Notes: generated from the sequence alone by a model not told the origin. A stretch of DNA of 64,000 nucleotides from Euzebya rosea (GCF_003073135.1 NZ_PGDQ01000013.1:124001-188000); one strand, 5' to 3'; shown: positions 8,730-18,009, numbered from the stretch's first letter. Numbers and translations are program-made.

Positions 8730-9248
8730 ATGACGACGCCCCGGCTGTCGGCGATCGATCACGTCCTCTTCCGCACCGTCGTGTCGGCCCTGGCCGAGCC
8801 CGGCCTGCCCTGCGCCGTGCCACTGTGGCTGGAGGAGGGGCGGCTGGCCGACGCCATCGCCCGGGCCATCTGGGATCCGGCGACGCCGGTCTGGACCGCC
8901 CCCGACCTGACCGCCCTGCCCGGGACGCCCGTGGGCGCTGCGGACGCCGCCGTCCTCTACACGACCGGCGACGACGCGGCCCGCCTGGGGATCGCCACCA
9001 TCGGCACGCCCGCCGCACCCCAGCTGGCTGCCACGGTGCTGGTCGAACCCGTCGAGACGAGGACGGCGGTCGTCCTGGACGGGCCGGGCCTGCCGACCGT
9101 GCGCGCCACGACCCTGCCGATGACCGTCGATGCGATCATCCAGCGCAACCGGCGCTGCGCGTTCCCGCCGCTGGGGCTGGACCTGATCGTGGTCGAGGGT
9201 CGCGCGGTCACCGGCTTGCCACGCACGACGAGGGTGGCCATCGCCTGA
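8730..9248 (+). CDS. phnH: Orphan PhnH-like protein (C-P lyase core complex subunit homologue)
   Basis: A 172-residue protein matching the PhnH subunit of the carbon-phosphorus lyase complex, which in characterised bacteria acts with PhnG, PhnI and PhnL to form ribose 1-phosphonate triphosphate intermediates. Support comes from the N-terminal FRTVVSALAEPG and the C-terminal PLGLDLIVVEGRAVTGLPRTT, which align with the family's conserved FPLGIDLI...IPRTT ending. The ATG at 8730 has GGGGAGG upstream at 8716-8722. No phnG, phnI, phnJ, phnK, phnL or phnM lies in the window, so it is an orphan here. It may belong to a split locus or have another role. Confidence 0.72.
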   Translation: MTTPRLSAIDHVLFRTVVSALAEPGLPCAVPLWLEEGRLADAIARAIWDPATPVWTAPDLTALPGTPVGAADAAVLYTTGDDAARLGIATIGTPAAPQLAATVLVEPVETRTAVVLDGPGLPTVRATTLPMTVDAIIQRNRRCAFPPLGLDLIVVEGRAVTGLPRTTRVAIA

Positions 9249-9261
9249 CTTCCGGACGTGA

Positions 9262-9294
9262 CCCCGAACGAGCTGAGGTGGCCCCGAACGAGCT
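9262..9294. repeat. Short direct repeat, 13 bp twice
   Basis: The 13-mer CCCCGAACGAGCT occurs at 9262-9274 and 9282-9294, a 20-base period, in the gap between phnH and the convergent propeller gene. The second copy overlaps the latter's stop codon. No function is evident. Confidence 0.6.
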
Positions 9295-11710
9295 ACTGCC
9301 CCAGCGCCGCCGCCAGCGGTGCGGGTGCGGTGAGCCCAGCGCCGGGCAGCTCGATCCGCTGGATGCCGTGGCCGAAGGTCGCCGCGGTCACGTAGCCGTG
9401 GTCGCCGTCGACCTGGATCACCGGGACCGACGGAAGGTTGGTGCCGAGCATCTGCCAGTCCGTCCCGCCGCTGGTCCGGTCGAGGGCGTGGACGCCGACG
9501 TCGGTGCCGACGACCAGCAGGTCGTCGACCAGGATGATGTCGTTGACCGGGGCGTTGGGCAGGGTGCCGGAGATGTCGGTGAACGTCGCGCCGCCGTCGG
9601 TGGTGACGAACACGTGGGCGGCGTCGCTGCCGCCACGGAACCCGGAGTAGGTCACCCAGGCGGTGTCGTCGTCGGCCGGGTCGGTGGTGATCGACGTGAT
9701 CCAGGCGTCCGGCAGGCCCGCTGCCTGGACCAGCGTGGCGTCCTGCCCGTTGCTGGCATCGACCGTCCACAGCCGGCCCTCGTCGGTGCCGACCCACACC
9801 CGACGGCCCTCGTGGCCCGGCGCGATGGCGGTGATCACCCCGCGCAGCTGGTAGCCGGTGTTTGGGTCGAGCTGGTCGGGGTTGCTGGACAGGTCGCCGG
9901 TGAACCGTGTCCAGGAGACGCCGTTGTTGGTCGACCGGTACAGGAACTGCGAGCCGGTGTACAGGGTGTTGTTGGTCACGTCGGCGGGGGAGTACTCGAT
10001 GTCGGCCAGCCAACCCCACCGGTCCGCGGTGGTACCGGGGAAGCTGAGGATGCCGAGGTCGCCGGCGCCGGCGACGTTGCGCTGGCATCCGCCGTACTGC
10101 GAACACGACCACGACACGGCGGGGTTGCCGGGCTGGAAGACCGACTCCAGCCCGTCGCCGCACACGCCGTTGGGCAGCCAGTCGCCCTCCAGCGGGGAGT
10201 AGGTGATCTGGCAGCCGTTGTCCTGCAGGCCGGTCACGATGGCGTTGCCGACGCCGACGTCGCTGACGTCGACGGAGTAGTGCTGGGTCCAGCCCTGGTC
10301 GGGGGAGGACAGCCAGGACTCACCGTTGTCGGTGGAGTGGTACACGCCGCCGTCGTTGCCGAGGTAGACCAGCCCCTCCTCCCGCGTCTCGAAGACCATC
10401 GAGTGCTGGTCGGAGTGGGGATCGATGCGGTCGCCGCCCGGTGCCAGCCCGAGCAGGCCGGTGTTGACGTTGCTGAAGGACGTGCCGCCGTTCTCGGAGT
10501 AGGTCAGGTTCAGGCCCATGACGAACACGCGGTCGGCGTCGGCCGGGTCGACGTAGATCCGCCCGAACCACCAGCCGTAGGAGGAGTTGGTCGCGGTCAG
10601 CGTGGAGTTGGTCCGCGGCGTCCACGTGTCGCCGCCGTCGTCGGAGACGAAGAACCCGCCGTGGCGGCCGTTGGCGGTGTTGGCCACCTCCGCGTAGACC
10701 CGGTCGGGGTCGGAGGGGGCGAACGCCACGGCCATGCGGCCGTTCTCGGCTGGGTCGTCGGTCGTGATGTCGGCGACCAGCGACCAGGTCTGGCCGCCGT
10801 CCCGCGTGCGGTACACCCCCGAGCCCTCGCCGGAGTAGTAGCGCGCGTCGGGCGTGCGGTGGTGGTCCCACATCGCGACCATCACGTGGTCGGGGTCGGA
10901 CGGGTCGACGGCGATGTCGACGGCGCCGGTGGTGTCGTTGGGGCCCTCGAGCCACAGCTCGGGTTCGTCCATCGTCGGGTCCCAGCGGTACAGGCCACGC
11001 TGGCCCCCGGGCACGAACAGGTTGCCCGTGGCGGCGATCAGGAAGCCGTCGCGGTGCTCGACGACACGACCGATGGCGCCGGAGTCCTCCAAGCCGATCA
11101 GCGTCCAGGTCGCCCCGTCGTCGGAGGACAGGTAGGCGCCGGTGCCGCCGTAGACGATCGACCCGCCGCCGGGGTTGGCCTCACCCGAACCGGCCAGCAG
11201 CATGTCGTCGTTGCGGGCCATCGAGCCGATCGCCTGGGTCAGGTCGTCGGGCCAGGCACGTTCCCACACCAGGCCGCGCTCGGTCCCGCGCCAGACGCCG
11301 CCCGAGGCGGTCGCCGCGTAGACGATCGTCGGGTCGTCAACGTCGGTCACGACGTCGTTGACGCGGCCACCGATGTTGGACGGTCCGAGGTTGGTCCACT
11401 CCCCGTCGATGGCGTCGGCCCGCAGCGCCGCCGCCTGGTCCAGCGCCCCGGCGTAGTCGATCGGCTGGCCGTCGACCGTCCGCTGGGAGTCGAACCACTC
11501 GCCCGGGGCCTGCAGCGGCGGCAGGGCCAGCCGCGGGTCGACCGTCGTCGGCGAGGCGCCCGAGGCGAAGCCCGCCAGCGCGGCAGCCACGACGATGGCG
11601 ACCTGCAGCACGACGAAGATGCGGACGGAGAACCGGCGGGATGCCTCCTGGATCCGGGAGGGGTGGATCCGGGAGGGGTGGAGCCGGGACGAGTGGGTGA
11701 TCGAAGTCAT
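9293..11710 (-). CDS. Exported sortilin/BNR-type beta-propeller protein
   Basis: An extracytoplasmic protein of 805 residues built largely from BNR/Asp-box propeller blades. The SxDxGxTW motif recurs (SSDDGATW, TRDGGQTW, SDDGGDTW, STDNGESW, STNNGVSW), as in VPS10/sortilin-type and sialidase-type propellers. After a basic, hydrophilic N-terminus of about 30 residues a single hydrophobic segment (near residues 30-52) acts as signal anchor or signal peptide. Enzymatic residues of sialidases or xyloglucanases were not recognised, so a binding role is as likely as hydrolysis. The ATG at 11710 was chosen; a GTG at 11749 would add 13 residues and overlap the neighbouring gene. The gene is divergent from the flavoprotein gene to its right. 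Confidence 0.75.
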   Translation of the reverse strand: MTSITHSSRLHPSRIHPSRIQEASRRFSVRIFVVLQVAIVVAAALAGFASGASPTTVDPRLALPPLQAPGEWFDSQRTVDGQPIDYAGALDQAAALRADAIDGEWTNLGPSNIGGRVNDVVTDVDDPTIVYAATASGGVWRGTERGLVWERAWPDDLTQAIGSMARNDDMLLAGSGEANPGGGSIVYGGTGAYLSSDDGATWTLIGLEDSGAIGRVVEHRDGFLIAATGNLFVPGGQRGLYRWDPTMDEPELWLEGPNDTTGAVDIAVDPSDPDHVMVAMWDHHRTPDARYYSGEGSGVYRTRDGGQTWSLVADITTDDPAENGRMAVAFAPSDPDRVYAEVANTANGRHGGFFVSDDGGDTWTPRTNSTLTATNSSYGWWFGRIYVDPADADRVFVMGLNLTYSENGGTSFSNVNTGLLGLAPGGDRIDPHSDQHSMVFETREEGLVYLGNDGGVYHSTDNGESWLSSPDQGWTQHYSVDVSDVGVGNAIVTGLQDNGCQITYSPLEGDWLPNGVCGDGLESVFQPGNPAVSWSCSQYGGCQRNVAGAGDLGILSFPGTTADRWGWLADIEYSPADVTNNTLYTGSQFLYRSTNNGVSWTRFTGDLSSNPDQLDPNTGYQLRGVITAIAPGHEGRRVWVGTDEGRLWTVDASNGQDATLVQAAGLPDAWITSITTDPADDDTAWVTYSGFRGGSDAAHVFVTTDGGATFTDISGTLPNAPVNDIILVDDLLVVGTDVGVHALDRTSGGTDWQMLGTNLPSVPVIQVDGDHGYVTAATFGHGIQRIELPGAGLTAPAPLAAALGQ
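11650..11694. repeat. In-frame 15-bp tandem repeat, three units
   Basis: The 15-base unit GGATCCGGGAGGGGT occurs at 11650-11664 and 11665-11679, with a degenerate third copy at 11680-11694. On the coding (minus) strand it encodes SRLHP-SRIHP-SRIQE in the cytoplasmic N-terminus of the propeller protein, adding basic residues before the membrane segment. Confidence 0.75.
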
Positions 11711-11766
11711 CGGTGCATGGTTCGACCTCGGGGTGTCCGGTTCCTGCACGGCTACCCTCCGTCGCG

Positions 11767-13047
11767 GTGTCCGATCGTCCCCTTCCCCCTCCGCCGGACG
11801 GCCATCCGCGCTGGCCGGTGGTCGTCGTCGGTGCTGGCGCAGCCGGCATGATGACGGCGATCCATGCCGCTCGGACGGGTGTGCCGGTCCTCGCCCTCGA
11901 GTCCGCGCGCAAGCCCGGCGCCAAGATCAAGGTCTCCGGTGGCGGCCGCTGCAACGTCCTGCCCTCCGCCGTCGACGAGGGCGACTTCCACACCGAGGGC
12001 TCGACGAAGGCCGTCCGCAAGGTGCTGCGGTCCTGGCCGCTGGAGGACGTCACCGGCTTCTTCGCCGACGACCTCGGCATCCCGCTCAAGGTGGAGGACA
12101 CCGGCAAGGTCTTCCCCGTCAGCGACCGGTCCGGCGACGTGGTCTCGGCCCTGCTGCGGGCCGTGGACCGGGCAGGTGCGACCCTCGCCACCGCGGCGAC
12201 GGTCGCCGACGTCGTCCGAGGGGTCGACGGCTTCACGATCACCATGGCCGACGGCGGCACGGTCGACGCCGATCGGGTCGTCCTGACGACCGGCGGCCTG
12301 TCGTTGCCGAAGACGGGCAGCGACGGTGCGGGCTATCGCTGGGCACGGGCGCTCGGCCACACCGTCCTGCCCCGCTACCCGGCGCTGGTCCCGCTCCTCA
12401 CCGACGCGGGGAGCTGGGACCGGCTCGCGGGGCTGGCCGTCCCGGCGCGCCTGACCGCCCGCGCCCCCAAGGTCGTGTGGGAGGGGGAGGGGGACCTGCT
12501 GGTGACCCACAGGGGGTTCTCGGGGCCGGTCGTCCTCGACGCCTCGCACCGGGTGGCCGCGCCCTGGGGATCAGGGACGACGTTGACGGCCGCGTGGACG
12601 CCGGACGGGGGCACGACGGACTGGGACGCACACCTCCAGCAGGGTGGCCCCCGGCCGGTCGCCGCGGTGCTGCGCGACACCCTGCCGCGCCGCCTGGCCG
12701 ACCACCTGTGCGGACTGGCCGACGTCGACCCCTCGACGACGCTCGGGGCGCTGCGACGTGAGGACCGCAAGCGGCTGGTCACCCTGCTCGAGGCGTGCCC
12801 GCTGCCCGTCACCGGGACCGAGGGCTACCGGACCGCCGAGGTCACGGGCGGCGGTGTCCCGCTCGCCGAGATGTCGACGACGACGCTGGAGTCGCGGGTC
12901 GTCCCGGGCCTCCACCTGGCCGGCGAGATCATCGACGTCACCGGCCGCCTGGGTGGCTACAACTTCCTGTGGGCATGGGTCACGGGCAGGCTCGCCGGCG
13001 TCGCAGCCGCCGAGACCATGACGGATGCCGGGAGTGCGACCGGCTGA
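11767..13047 (+). CDS. HI0933/BaiN-family flavoprotein (NAD(P)/FAD-dependent oxidoreductase)
   Basis: A cytoplasmic FAD-binding protein of about 426 residues from the HI0933 family, whose members are reductases of mostly unknown substrate. An N-terminal Rossmann motif is clear (VVVVGAGAAGMMTAIHAA). The family hallmark K-SGGGRCN follows, then TTGGLSLPKTGSDGAGY, and the C-terminal end LAGEIIDVTGRLGGYNFLWAW closes the FAD site. The GTG at 11767 is preferred because it precedes the Rossmann fold and leaves room for the divergent gene at 11710; an ATG at 11713 is possible. The 3' end abuts, with no intervening base, the stop of the convergent subtilase gene. Confidence 0.88.
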   Translation: MSDRPLPPPPDGHPRWPVVVVGAGAAGMMTAIHAARTGVPVLALESARKPGAKIKVSGGGRCNVLPSAVDEGDFHTEGSTKAVRKVLRSWPLEDVTGFFADDLGIPLKVEDTGKVFPVSDRSGDVVSALLRAVDRAGATLATAATVADVVRGVDGFTITMADGGTVDADRVVLTTGGLSLPKTGSDGAGYRWARALGHTVLPRYPALVPLLTDAGSWDRLAGLAVPARLTARAPKVVWEGEGDLLVTHRGFSGPVVLDASHRVAAPWGSGTTLTAAWTPDGGTTDWDAHLQQGGPRPVAAVLRDTLPRRLADHLCGLADVDPSTTLGALRREDRKRLVTLLEACPLPVTGTEGYRTAEVTGGGVPLAEMSTTTLESRVVPGLHLAGEIIDVTGRLGGYNFLWAWVTGRLAGVAAAETMTDAGSATG

Positions 13048-14757
13048 CTACTGCGGGGCCGTCCGGGAGTGCGAGACCGCCAGCACCACGTCGGCCAGCG
13101 GCTGGGTCAGCACCGTCACCGTGTAGGTGCCGACCGCCGGCCGGGCCACGCTGTCGTACCCGTGGCGGTGGGCGCCGGTGTTGATCGCCACGCCGGTCGA
13201 CAGGCCCGAGCCGCTGGTGACGTCGACCCCGAGGACGATCGCACCGTCCTCGCCCATCGCGGTGACGGCCAGCGGGTAGACGGTGTCGGTCACGTCCACG
13301 GTGGTCGTGGCCCGCCCCGTGAGGTCGGCGGTGACGACGATGCCCTCGTGCAGCGGCACCGGAACCGGGGTGTAGGTGGGCACGTCCTCCCCGGCGGCGA
13401 CGAGGGCGGCCTCGACGGCGGCCTCGGCGCGGATGCGGCCGCGGCCGAAGTCGTTGTCCTCACCCTCGGCACCGAAGTCCTCGGCCGTGTCGAACAGGAT
13501 CTGGCGGACCTCGTCGGGGCTCAGGGCCGGGTTGGCGGCGACCACCAGCGCGGCGACGCCGGCGCCGAACGGGCTTGCCATCGACGTGCCGGACTTGGAG
13601 ACGTAGCCGCTGCGGGTCCCGGTCTGCGCGGCCATGATCCCGTCGCCCGGCGCGGCCAGGTCGGGCTTGATGCGGCCGTCGGTGGTCGGGCCACGGCTGG
13701 AGAACGACGACAACGAGAACCCGGCACGGCTGGAGCCGAACGGGTCGATCAGCGAGCCCATCGCGATGATCCCGCGTGCGGCGGCGGGCACGGTCATCGT
13801 GCCGTTGCCCGGCCCGGAGTTGCCCGTGGACTTGAACACGACGATGCCGGCGTCCCACGCGGCGTCGACGGCCAGCTCGACCGCGGTCGTGCCGTCGGTC
13901 GCGGTGCCGAAGCCGTAGGAGATGGTGGCGACGCGTACGTTGAACGCCTCGCGGTTGTCCACCAGCCACTGGAAGCCAGCGATGGCGTTGGACTCCGACC
14001 CGCTGCCACCCTCGATCTTCAGCCCGATGACCCCGGCGCCCGGCGCGACGCCTCGGTACTGCGCGTTCTCGTTGCCCCACCCCGCGGCGATGTTGGCGAC
14101 GTGGGTGCCGTGGCCGTTGTTGTCGTAGGGCTCGGCCAGGCCGTTGCCGAGGTCGACGAACGCCGTCAGCTTGCCGTCGTCGAGCTGCTCGTGGGCGGCG
14201 TGGAAGCCCGAGTCGAGGATGGCGATGCCGACGTCGTCGGTGGTCACGACGGCGGGGTTGCCGTCGAGGTCACCGGTGACGCCCATGACCTCCACGACGG
14301 TGTCGGCGCCCATGACGCCGGTCGCCTGGTCCAGCTCCGGGGTGCCGGGGGTGTCCAGCTCGACCTGGCGGACCGCCGACAGGTCGGCGACGGCGTCGGC
14401 CTCGTCAGCGGTCATCCACGCGACCAGGCTCGGCACCACCGTGAAGGTGTCGGCCACGTCGGCGTCCGGTGCAGCCCGGCGGACGGCGTCCACACCCTCG
14501 TCGGTGGCGGTGCCGGCCGTGAACAGCACGATGGTGCGCTGCCGTTCGCCCGGCGCGGCAAGGAACGCCTGCTCGAGCTCGTCGAAGACCTTGTCGCCAT
14601 CGGCGTCGTTGACCGTGGTCGCGCGGGTCAGCGCGGCCACGGCACGACGGGCCGCGGCGTCGTCACCGAACGGGGCCTCCGAGTCGGCGCCGGCACCGGT
14701 GGGGGCGAGGACGGCAAGGATGGCGAGGGTGCACAGCAGCGCGAGGAGTCGTGGCAT
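13048..14757 (-). CDS. Secreted subtilisin-like serine protease (S8 family)
   Basis: An exported protease of 569 residues. A classical signal peptide covers residues 1-24 and an inhibitor-I9-like propeptide probably extends to about residue 150. The catalytic triad is complete: Asp182 in AILDSGF, His216 in NNGHGTHVA and Ser392 in SGTSMASP. The oxyanion Asn313 lies in TGNSGPGNG. A C-terminal region of about 110 residues looks like a beta-rich accessory domain. A DxDxDG-like segment near residues 50-56 (NDADGDKVFDE) resembles a calcium-binding loop. The gene is convergent with the flavoprotein gene and upstream of nothing obvious, so it is probably monocistronic. Confidence 0.9.
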   Translation of the reverse strand: MPRLLALLCTLAILAVLAPTGAGADSEAPFGDDAAARRAVAALTRATTVNDADGDKVFDELEQAFLAAPGERQRTIVLFTAGTATDEGVDAVRRAAPDADVADTFTVVPSLVAWMTADEADAVADLSAVRQVELDTPGTPELDQATGVMGADTVVEVMGVTGDLDGNPAVVTTDDVGIAILDSGFHAAHEQLDDGKLTAFVDLGNGLAEPYDNNGHGTHVANIAAGWGNENAQYRGVAPGAGVIGLKIEGGSGSESNAIAGFQWLVDNREAFNVRVATISYGFGTATDGTTAVELAVDAAWDAGIVVFKSTGNSGPGNGTMTVPAAARGIIAMGSLIDPFGSSRAGFSLSSFSSRGPTTDGRIKPDLAAPGDGIMAAQTGTRSGYVSKSGTSMASPFGAGVAALVVAANPALSPDEVRQILFDTAEDFGAEGEDNDFGRGRIRAEAAVEAALVAAGEDVPTYTPVPVPLHEGIVVTADLTGRATTTVDVTDTVYPLAVTAMGEDGAIVLGVDVTSGSGLSTGVAINTGAHRHGYDSVARPAVGTYTVTVLTQPLADVVLAVSHSRTAPQ

Positions 14758-14799
14758 GCCGGCTGGTTCGCCACGACCTGCCCCGGTTCCTGCCGGATG

Positions 14800-15630
14800 T
14801 CAGTAGCGCTGGGGCACGAAGGTCTGCTCGGTCACCGGCGGACGGACGTATCCGTGCGACGACGGGGTCCGCGGCGGCAGCTCGAACGGCTCGGGGGTCA
14901 GGTCCTCGTAGGGGATCTGGTCCAGCAGATGGGCGATGCAGTTCAGCCGGGCGTGGCGCTTGATGTCGCCGTCGACGACCCACCACGGCGACTGCTTGGT
15001 GTCGGTGTGGGCGAACATCTCGTCCTTGGCGCGGCTGTAGTCCTGCCAGCGGTCCCACGACGCCATGTCCATGTCCGACAGCTTCCAGCGTTTCGTCGGG
15101 TCGTCGATGCGCCCCTGGAACCGTCGTTGTTGCTCCTCGTCGGAGACGCTGAACCAGTACTTGATCAGGACGATGCCGCTGCGGATGAGCATGCGCTCGA
15201 ACTCCGGGCACGATCGCATGAACGCCTGGATCTGCAGCTCGGTGGCGAACCCCATCACCCGCTCGACACCGGCGCGGTTGTACCAGGAGCGGTCGAACAG
15301 GACCATCTCCCCGGCCGCGGGCAGGTGGGCGACGTACCGCTGGAAGTACCACTGGGTCTTCTCTCGGTCCGACGGCGCCGGCAGCGCCGCGACCCGCACG
15401 ATCCGGGGGTTGGTGGGTTCGGTGATGCGCTTGATCACCCCACCCTTGCCGGCGGCATCCCGCCCCTCGAAGATCACCACGACGCGCAGGCCCTGGTGCT
15501 TGATCCAGGCCTGCAGCTTGACGAGCTCGACCTGCAGCCGGGCCAGCTCGGCCTCGTATGGCCCTCGGCGGAGCTTGCCCTTCCCGGTGTAGGCCTCGGG
15601 GGGCAGCAGGCGGTCCGTCACGTCGGTCAT
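14800..15630 (-). CDS. ppk2: Polyphosphate kinase 2 (PPK2 family)
   Basis: A nucleotide kinase that transfers phosphate between polyphosphate and nucleotides. The 276-residue length fits a single-domain PPK2. The Walker A motif GRDAAGKGG is at residues 56-64, and the Walker B/lid region FDRSWYNRAGVE begins at Asp113. Conserved segments around YWFSVSDEEQQRRFQ and WWVVDGDIKRHARLNCI also match the family. Whether it favours ADP, GDP or AMP cannot be told here. It is preceded on the same strand by a hairpin that probably ends transcription of the CWB2 gene upstream, so it likely has its own promoter. Confidence 0.93.
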   Translation of the reverse strand: MTDVTDRLLPPEAYTGKGKLRRGPYEAELARLQVELVKLQAWIKHQGLRVVVIFEGRDAAGKGGVIKRITEPTNPRIVRVAALPAPSDREKTQWYFQRYVAHLPAAGEMVLFDRSWYNRAGVERVMGFATELQIQAFMRSCPEFERMLIRSGIVLIKYWFSVSDEEQQRRFQGRIDDPTKRWKLSDMDMASWDRWQDYSRAKDEMFAHTDTKQSPWWVVDGDIKRHARLNCIAHLLDQIPYEDLTPEPFELPPRTPSSHGYVRPPVTEQTFVPQRY

Positions 15631-15680
15631 GGCCCGAGCCTCCCCCCTCGTCCGCTCGCGGTCAACGGACCCCGAACGGG

Positions 15681-15714
15681 CACGGCCCCTCCGCCGCAGG
15701 GCGAAGGGGCCGTG
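15681..15714. terminator. Hairpin between CWB2 gene and ppk2
   Basis: A 10-bp perfect stem (15681-15690 with 15705-15714) lies just downstream of the CWB2-protein stop on the minus strand, before ppk2. It is a probable rho-independent-like terminator without a T-tract. Confidence 0.6.
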
Positions 15715-15729
15715 GAAGGGGAGTGACGG

Positions 15730-18009
15730 CTAGCTGGGGAAGGGCGAGGTGGTGAAGGCACCGCCGACGCCGTAGACCTCCAGCGGGGCGCCGTCCTCGT
15801 CGATCTCGAGGAACGTCGAGTCGCCGCCGTTGACGTACACGACCGGCCGGATGGTGCCCCCCGGGTTGGGGGTCGGCAGGATCGCGGAGTCGACGCCGTC
15901 GATGGTGAAGGTGATCACGCCGTCGACGGGGAAGATGCCCGACGGGTCGCTCGGGTCGTCGTCGCCGGACGGCACGGTGCGGCCCTGCTCCTCCTCGGCG
16001 ACGTCCTCGCCGTTGACCGACACGATCGTGGCGACGGTCTCCGCACCGGCGGAGTCGGCCAGGCCGTTCGGCTCGTCGTCGTCGCCGACGCCCTCGACGA
16101 AGGTGGCTTCGTCGTCGCCCTCGGTGAAGGTGATGTTGTCGCCCGGCACCAGGGTGATGCGATAGGCGGTGTCGTCGTCGAGGCCGGTCACGGTGTAGGT
16201 CCGCTCGTCGCCCTCGGCGTCGGTGCCGGTCACGCTGTCGACGTTCACGGTCACCGGGTCGTGGCCCGCGACGTCGAGGTCACCGACGACCGGGTCCAGG
16301 GTGAACGCGCCCGAGACGCCGTAGGCCTCGGTCGGCACGCCGTCCTCGTCGACCTCCAGGAAGGTGGACTCGCCGCCGTTGACGTACACGACGGCGTACA
16401 CGGTGCCGCCGTTGGAGTCCTCCACACCGTCGACGGTGACGGTCAGGGTGCCGTCCTCGGCGGGCTGGTGGGCGGTCGGCTCGGCCGGGTCGTCATCGGT
16501 CGCCGGGGTGGTCTTGGCCGGGGTCTCCAGGTCCTCGCCGTTGATGGCGGTGATCAGGGCGATCTCCTCCGACGGGCCCGCGTCGGCCTCGCCGTTGCCC
16601 TGCCCGTCGTCCTCTTCGGTGTCGGGGGTCGAGTCGTCGGCGTCCACGAACGTGGCGTCCTCGCCGTCGATGCTGACGTTGTCGGCCACGACCAAGGTCA
16701 CCCGGTAGTACGCCTCCGGGTCGAGGTCGGTGGCGGTGAAGGTGACGGCGTCGTCGTTGTCACCGGTGCGGTCCTCGTCGATGGCGACCTGGGTGGTGGT
16801 CTCCTCCTGCGGGGTCACGGCCAGGTCACCGACCTGCTCGGCGGCGCCGGGGTCGGTCGGGTCGGTGTCGATGGTGACGGTGGTGAGCGTCGCGTCGAGG
16901 GCGGTCGCGACGTCGCCGCACAGGGCGGCGGACAGGTCGGTGCCGCAGATGCCGACCAGCCCGGAGTCGGCGACCGCGAAGCCGGCGCCGTCCAGGTAGG
17001 TGGTGGTGGCCGGCGAGAGGTCATCGCCGTTGCTCAGCAGGATCGGCGCGTCGGCCAGTCCCGAGTGGGCGGCTGCGGCGAAGGCGTTGACGAAGAAGTC
17101 CTCGGCGAAGCCCTCGGTCACGATCACGCGCGGCGCATCGCCGGCGTCGGCCGCGCCACGGGCGGCGGCGATGGCCACGGCGGTCTGGTCACGGGTGTCG
17201 CCCTCCGTCCGGTTGACCTCCAGGCCCATGTCGACCAGCGCCTGCTCGACCTCGTCGCTGACGGCGGCGGGCCCGCCGACGATCTCGACGCGTTCGACGT
17301 CGCCCTGCTGCAGCAGCAGGGAGGTCTCCAGCGACAGGCTCTCGGTGGCCGTCAGGAGGATCGGGTTGCCGGACGACGCGGCCCATCCGCCGAGGGCGGA
17401 GGAGTCGGCGTAGGCGGTGTCGGTGTCGGTGTCGGTGCCGAACGCACGGGAGAGGTAGGCGGTGGTGGTGTCGCTGTTGGCCAGCACGTACTCCGCGATC
17501 AGGCTCGCCGTGGCGATACGGGTGGTGCCGCCCATGCGCTGGACGTCGCCGAACCCGGCCTCGTCGAAGGCGTCGGCGACGGCGGGCGGGATGGCGCTCT
17601 CGCCACCCAGCAGGATGATCGAGGTGACGCCGAGGCGGGACAGCTCGTCGAACAGGGCCTGCTCGGGGCCGGCGGTCGGGTCGACGAACAGCAGCGGGCG
17701 GCCGGTGATGGCGTTGCCCTCGGTGTCGGTGGCGGCGGCCTCGCCGACGCCGGACTGCAGCGAGCCGGACGCCAGCGCGTCGGCGCCGTCGAAGGACGTG
17801 GCGATCAGGGCCTGCTCGGCCGAGCCGAACGTCTGGCGGCTGTAGAGGATCGAGGTCTCGACGGGGTCGGACACGTCGTCGGCGACGAGGTCGAGGTCGA
17901 CGACGGTGCGCTCGTCCTGGGCGCTGGCCGCGGTCAGCGGCAGCAACGCGGTCAGGACCAGCAGGGCGAGGACGCCCGTGATCCGTCGGGAGGTGGCAGA
18001 GATTGACAT
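15730..18009 (-). CDS. Secreted CWB2 protein with duplicated acidic C-terminal module
   Basis: An exported protein of 759 residues. A signal peptide ends near AASA (residue 30). Three CWB2-like repeats follow in about residues 40-375, recognised by ILLGGESAI, IVGGPAAVS and GGTTRIATA. The last repeat is the most divergent. The C-terminal half contains two homologous modules, each beginning YRVTL/YRITL and ending in VVYVNGG-STFLE-DEDG-P-E-YGV-GAFT. The tandem copies are joined by Asp/Glu-rich stretches, so the whole half is strongly acidic. An AGAGGAG ribosome-binding site precedes the ATG. CWB2 repeats bind anionic wall polymers in other Gram-positives; the function of the duplicated module is unknown. 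Confidence 0.82.
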   Translation of the reverse strand: MSISATSRRITGVLALLVLTALLPLTAASAQDERTVVDLDLVADDVSDPVETSILYSRQTFGSAEQALIATSFDGADALASGSLQSGVGEAAATDTEGNAITGRPLLFVDPTAGPEQALFDELSRLGVTSIILLGGESAIPPAVADAFDEAGFGDVQRMGGTTRIATASLIAEYVLANSDTTTAYLSRAFGTDTDTDTAYADSSALGGWAASSGNPILLTATESLSLETSLLLQQGDVERVEIVGGPAAVSDEVEQALVDMGLEVNRTEGDTRDQTAVAIAAARGAADAGDAPRVIVTEGFAEDFFVNAFAAAAHSGLADAPILLSNGDDLSPATTTYLDGAGFAVADSGLVGICGTDLSAALCGDVATALDATLTTVTIDTDPTDPGAAEQVGDLAVTPQEETTTQVAIDEDRTGDNDDAVTFTATDLDPEAYYRVTLVVADNVSIDGEDATFVDADDSTPDTEEDDGQGNGEADAGPSEEIALITAINGEDLETPAKTTPATDDDPAEPTAHQPAEDGTLTVTVDGVEDSNGGTVYAVVYVNGGESTFLEVDEDGVPTEAYGVSGAFTLDPVVGDLDVAGHDPVTVNVDSVTGTDAEGDERTYTVTGLDDDTAYRITLVPGDNITFTEGDDEATFVEGVGDDDEPNGLADSAGAETVATIVSVNGEDVAEEEQGRTVPSGDDDPSDPSGIFPVDGVITFTIDGVDSAILPTPNPGGTIRPVVYVNGGDSTFLEIDEDGAPLEVYGVGGAFTTSPFPS

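Noticed and set aside
6156-9248. A very long plus-strand open frame (about 1030 codons) antisense to the PHP/CWB2 gene
   Set aside because: High G+C suppresses stops in several frames. Its residue makeup is Arg/Gly-rich without domains, while the opposite strand encodes recognisable PHP and CWB2 domains. Only its last 172 codons, the PhnH gene, are real.
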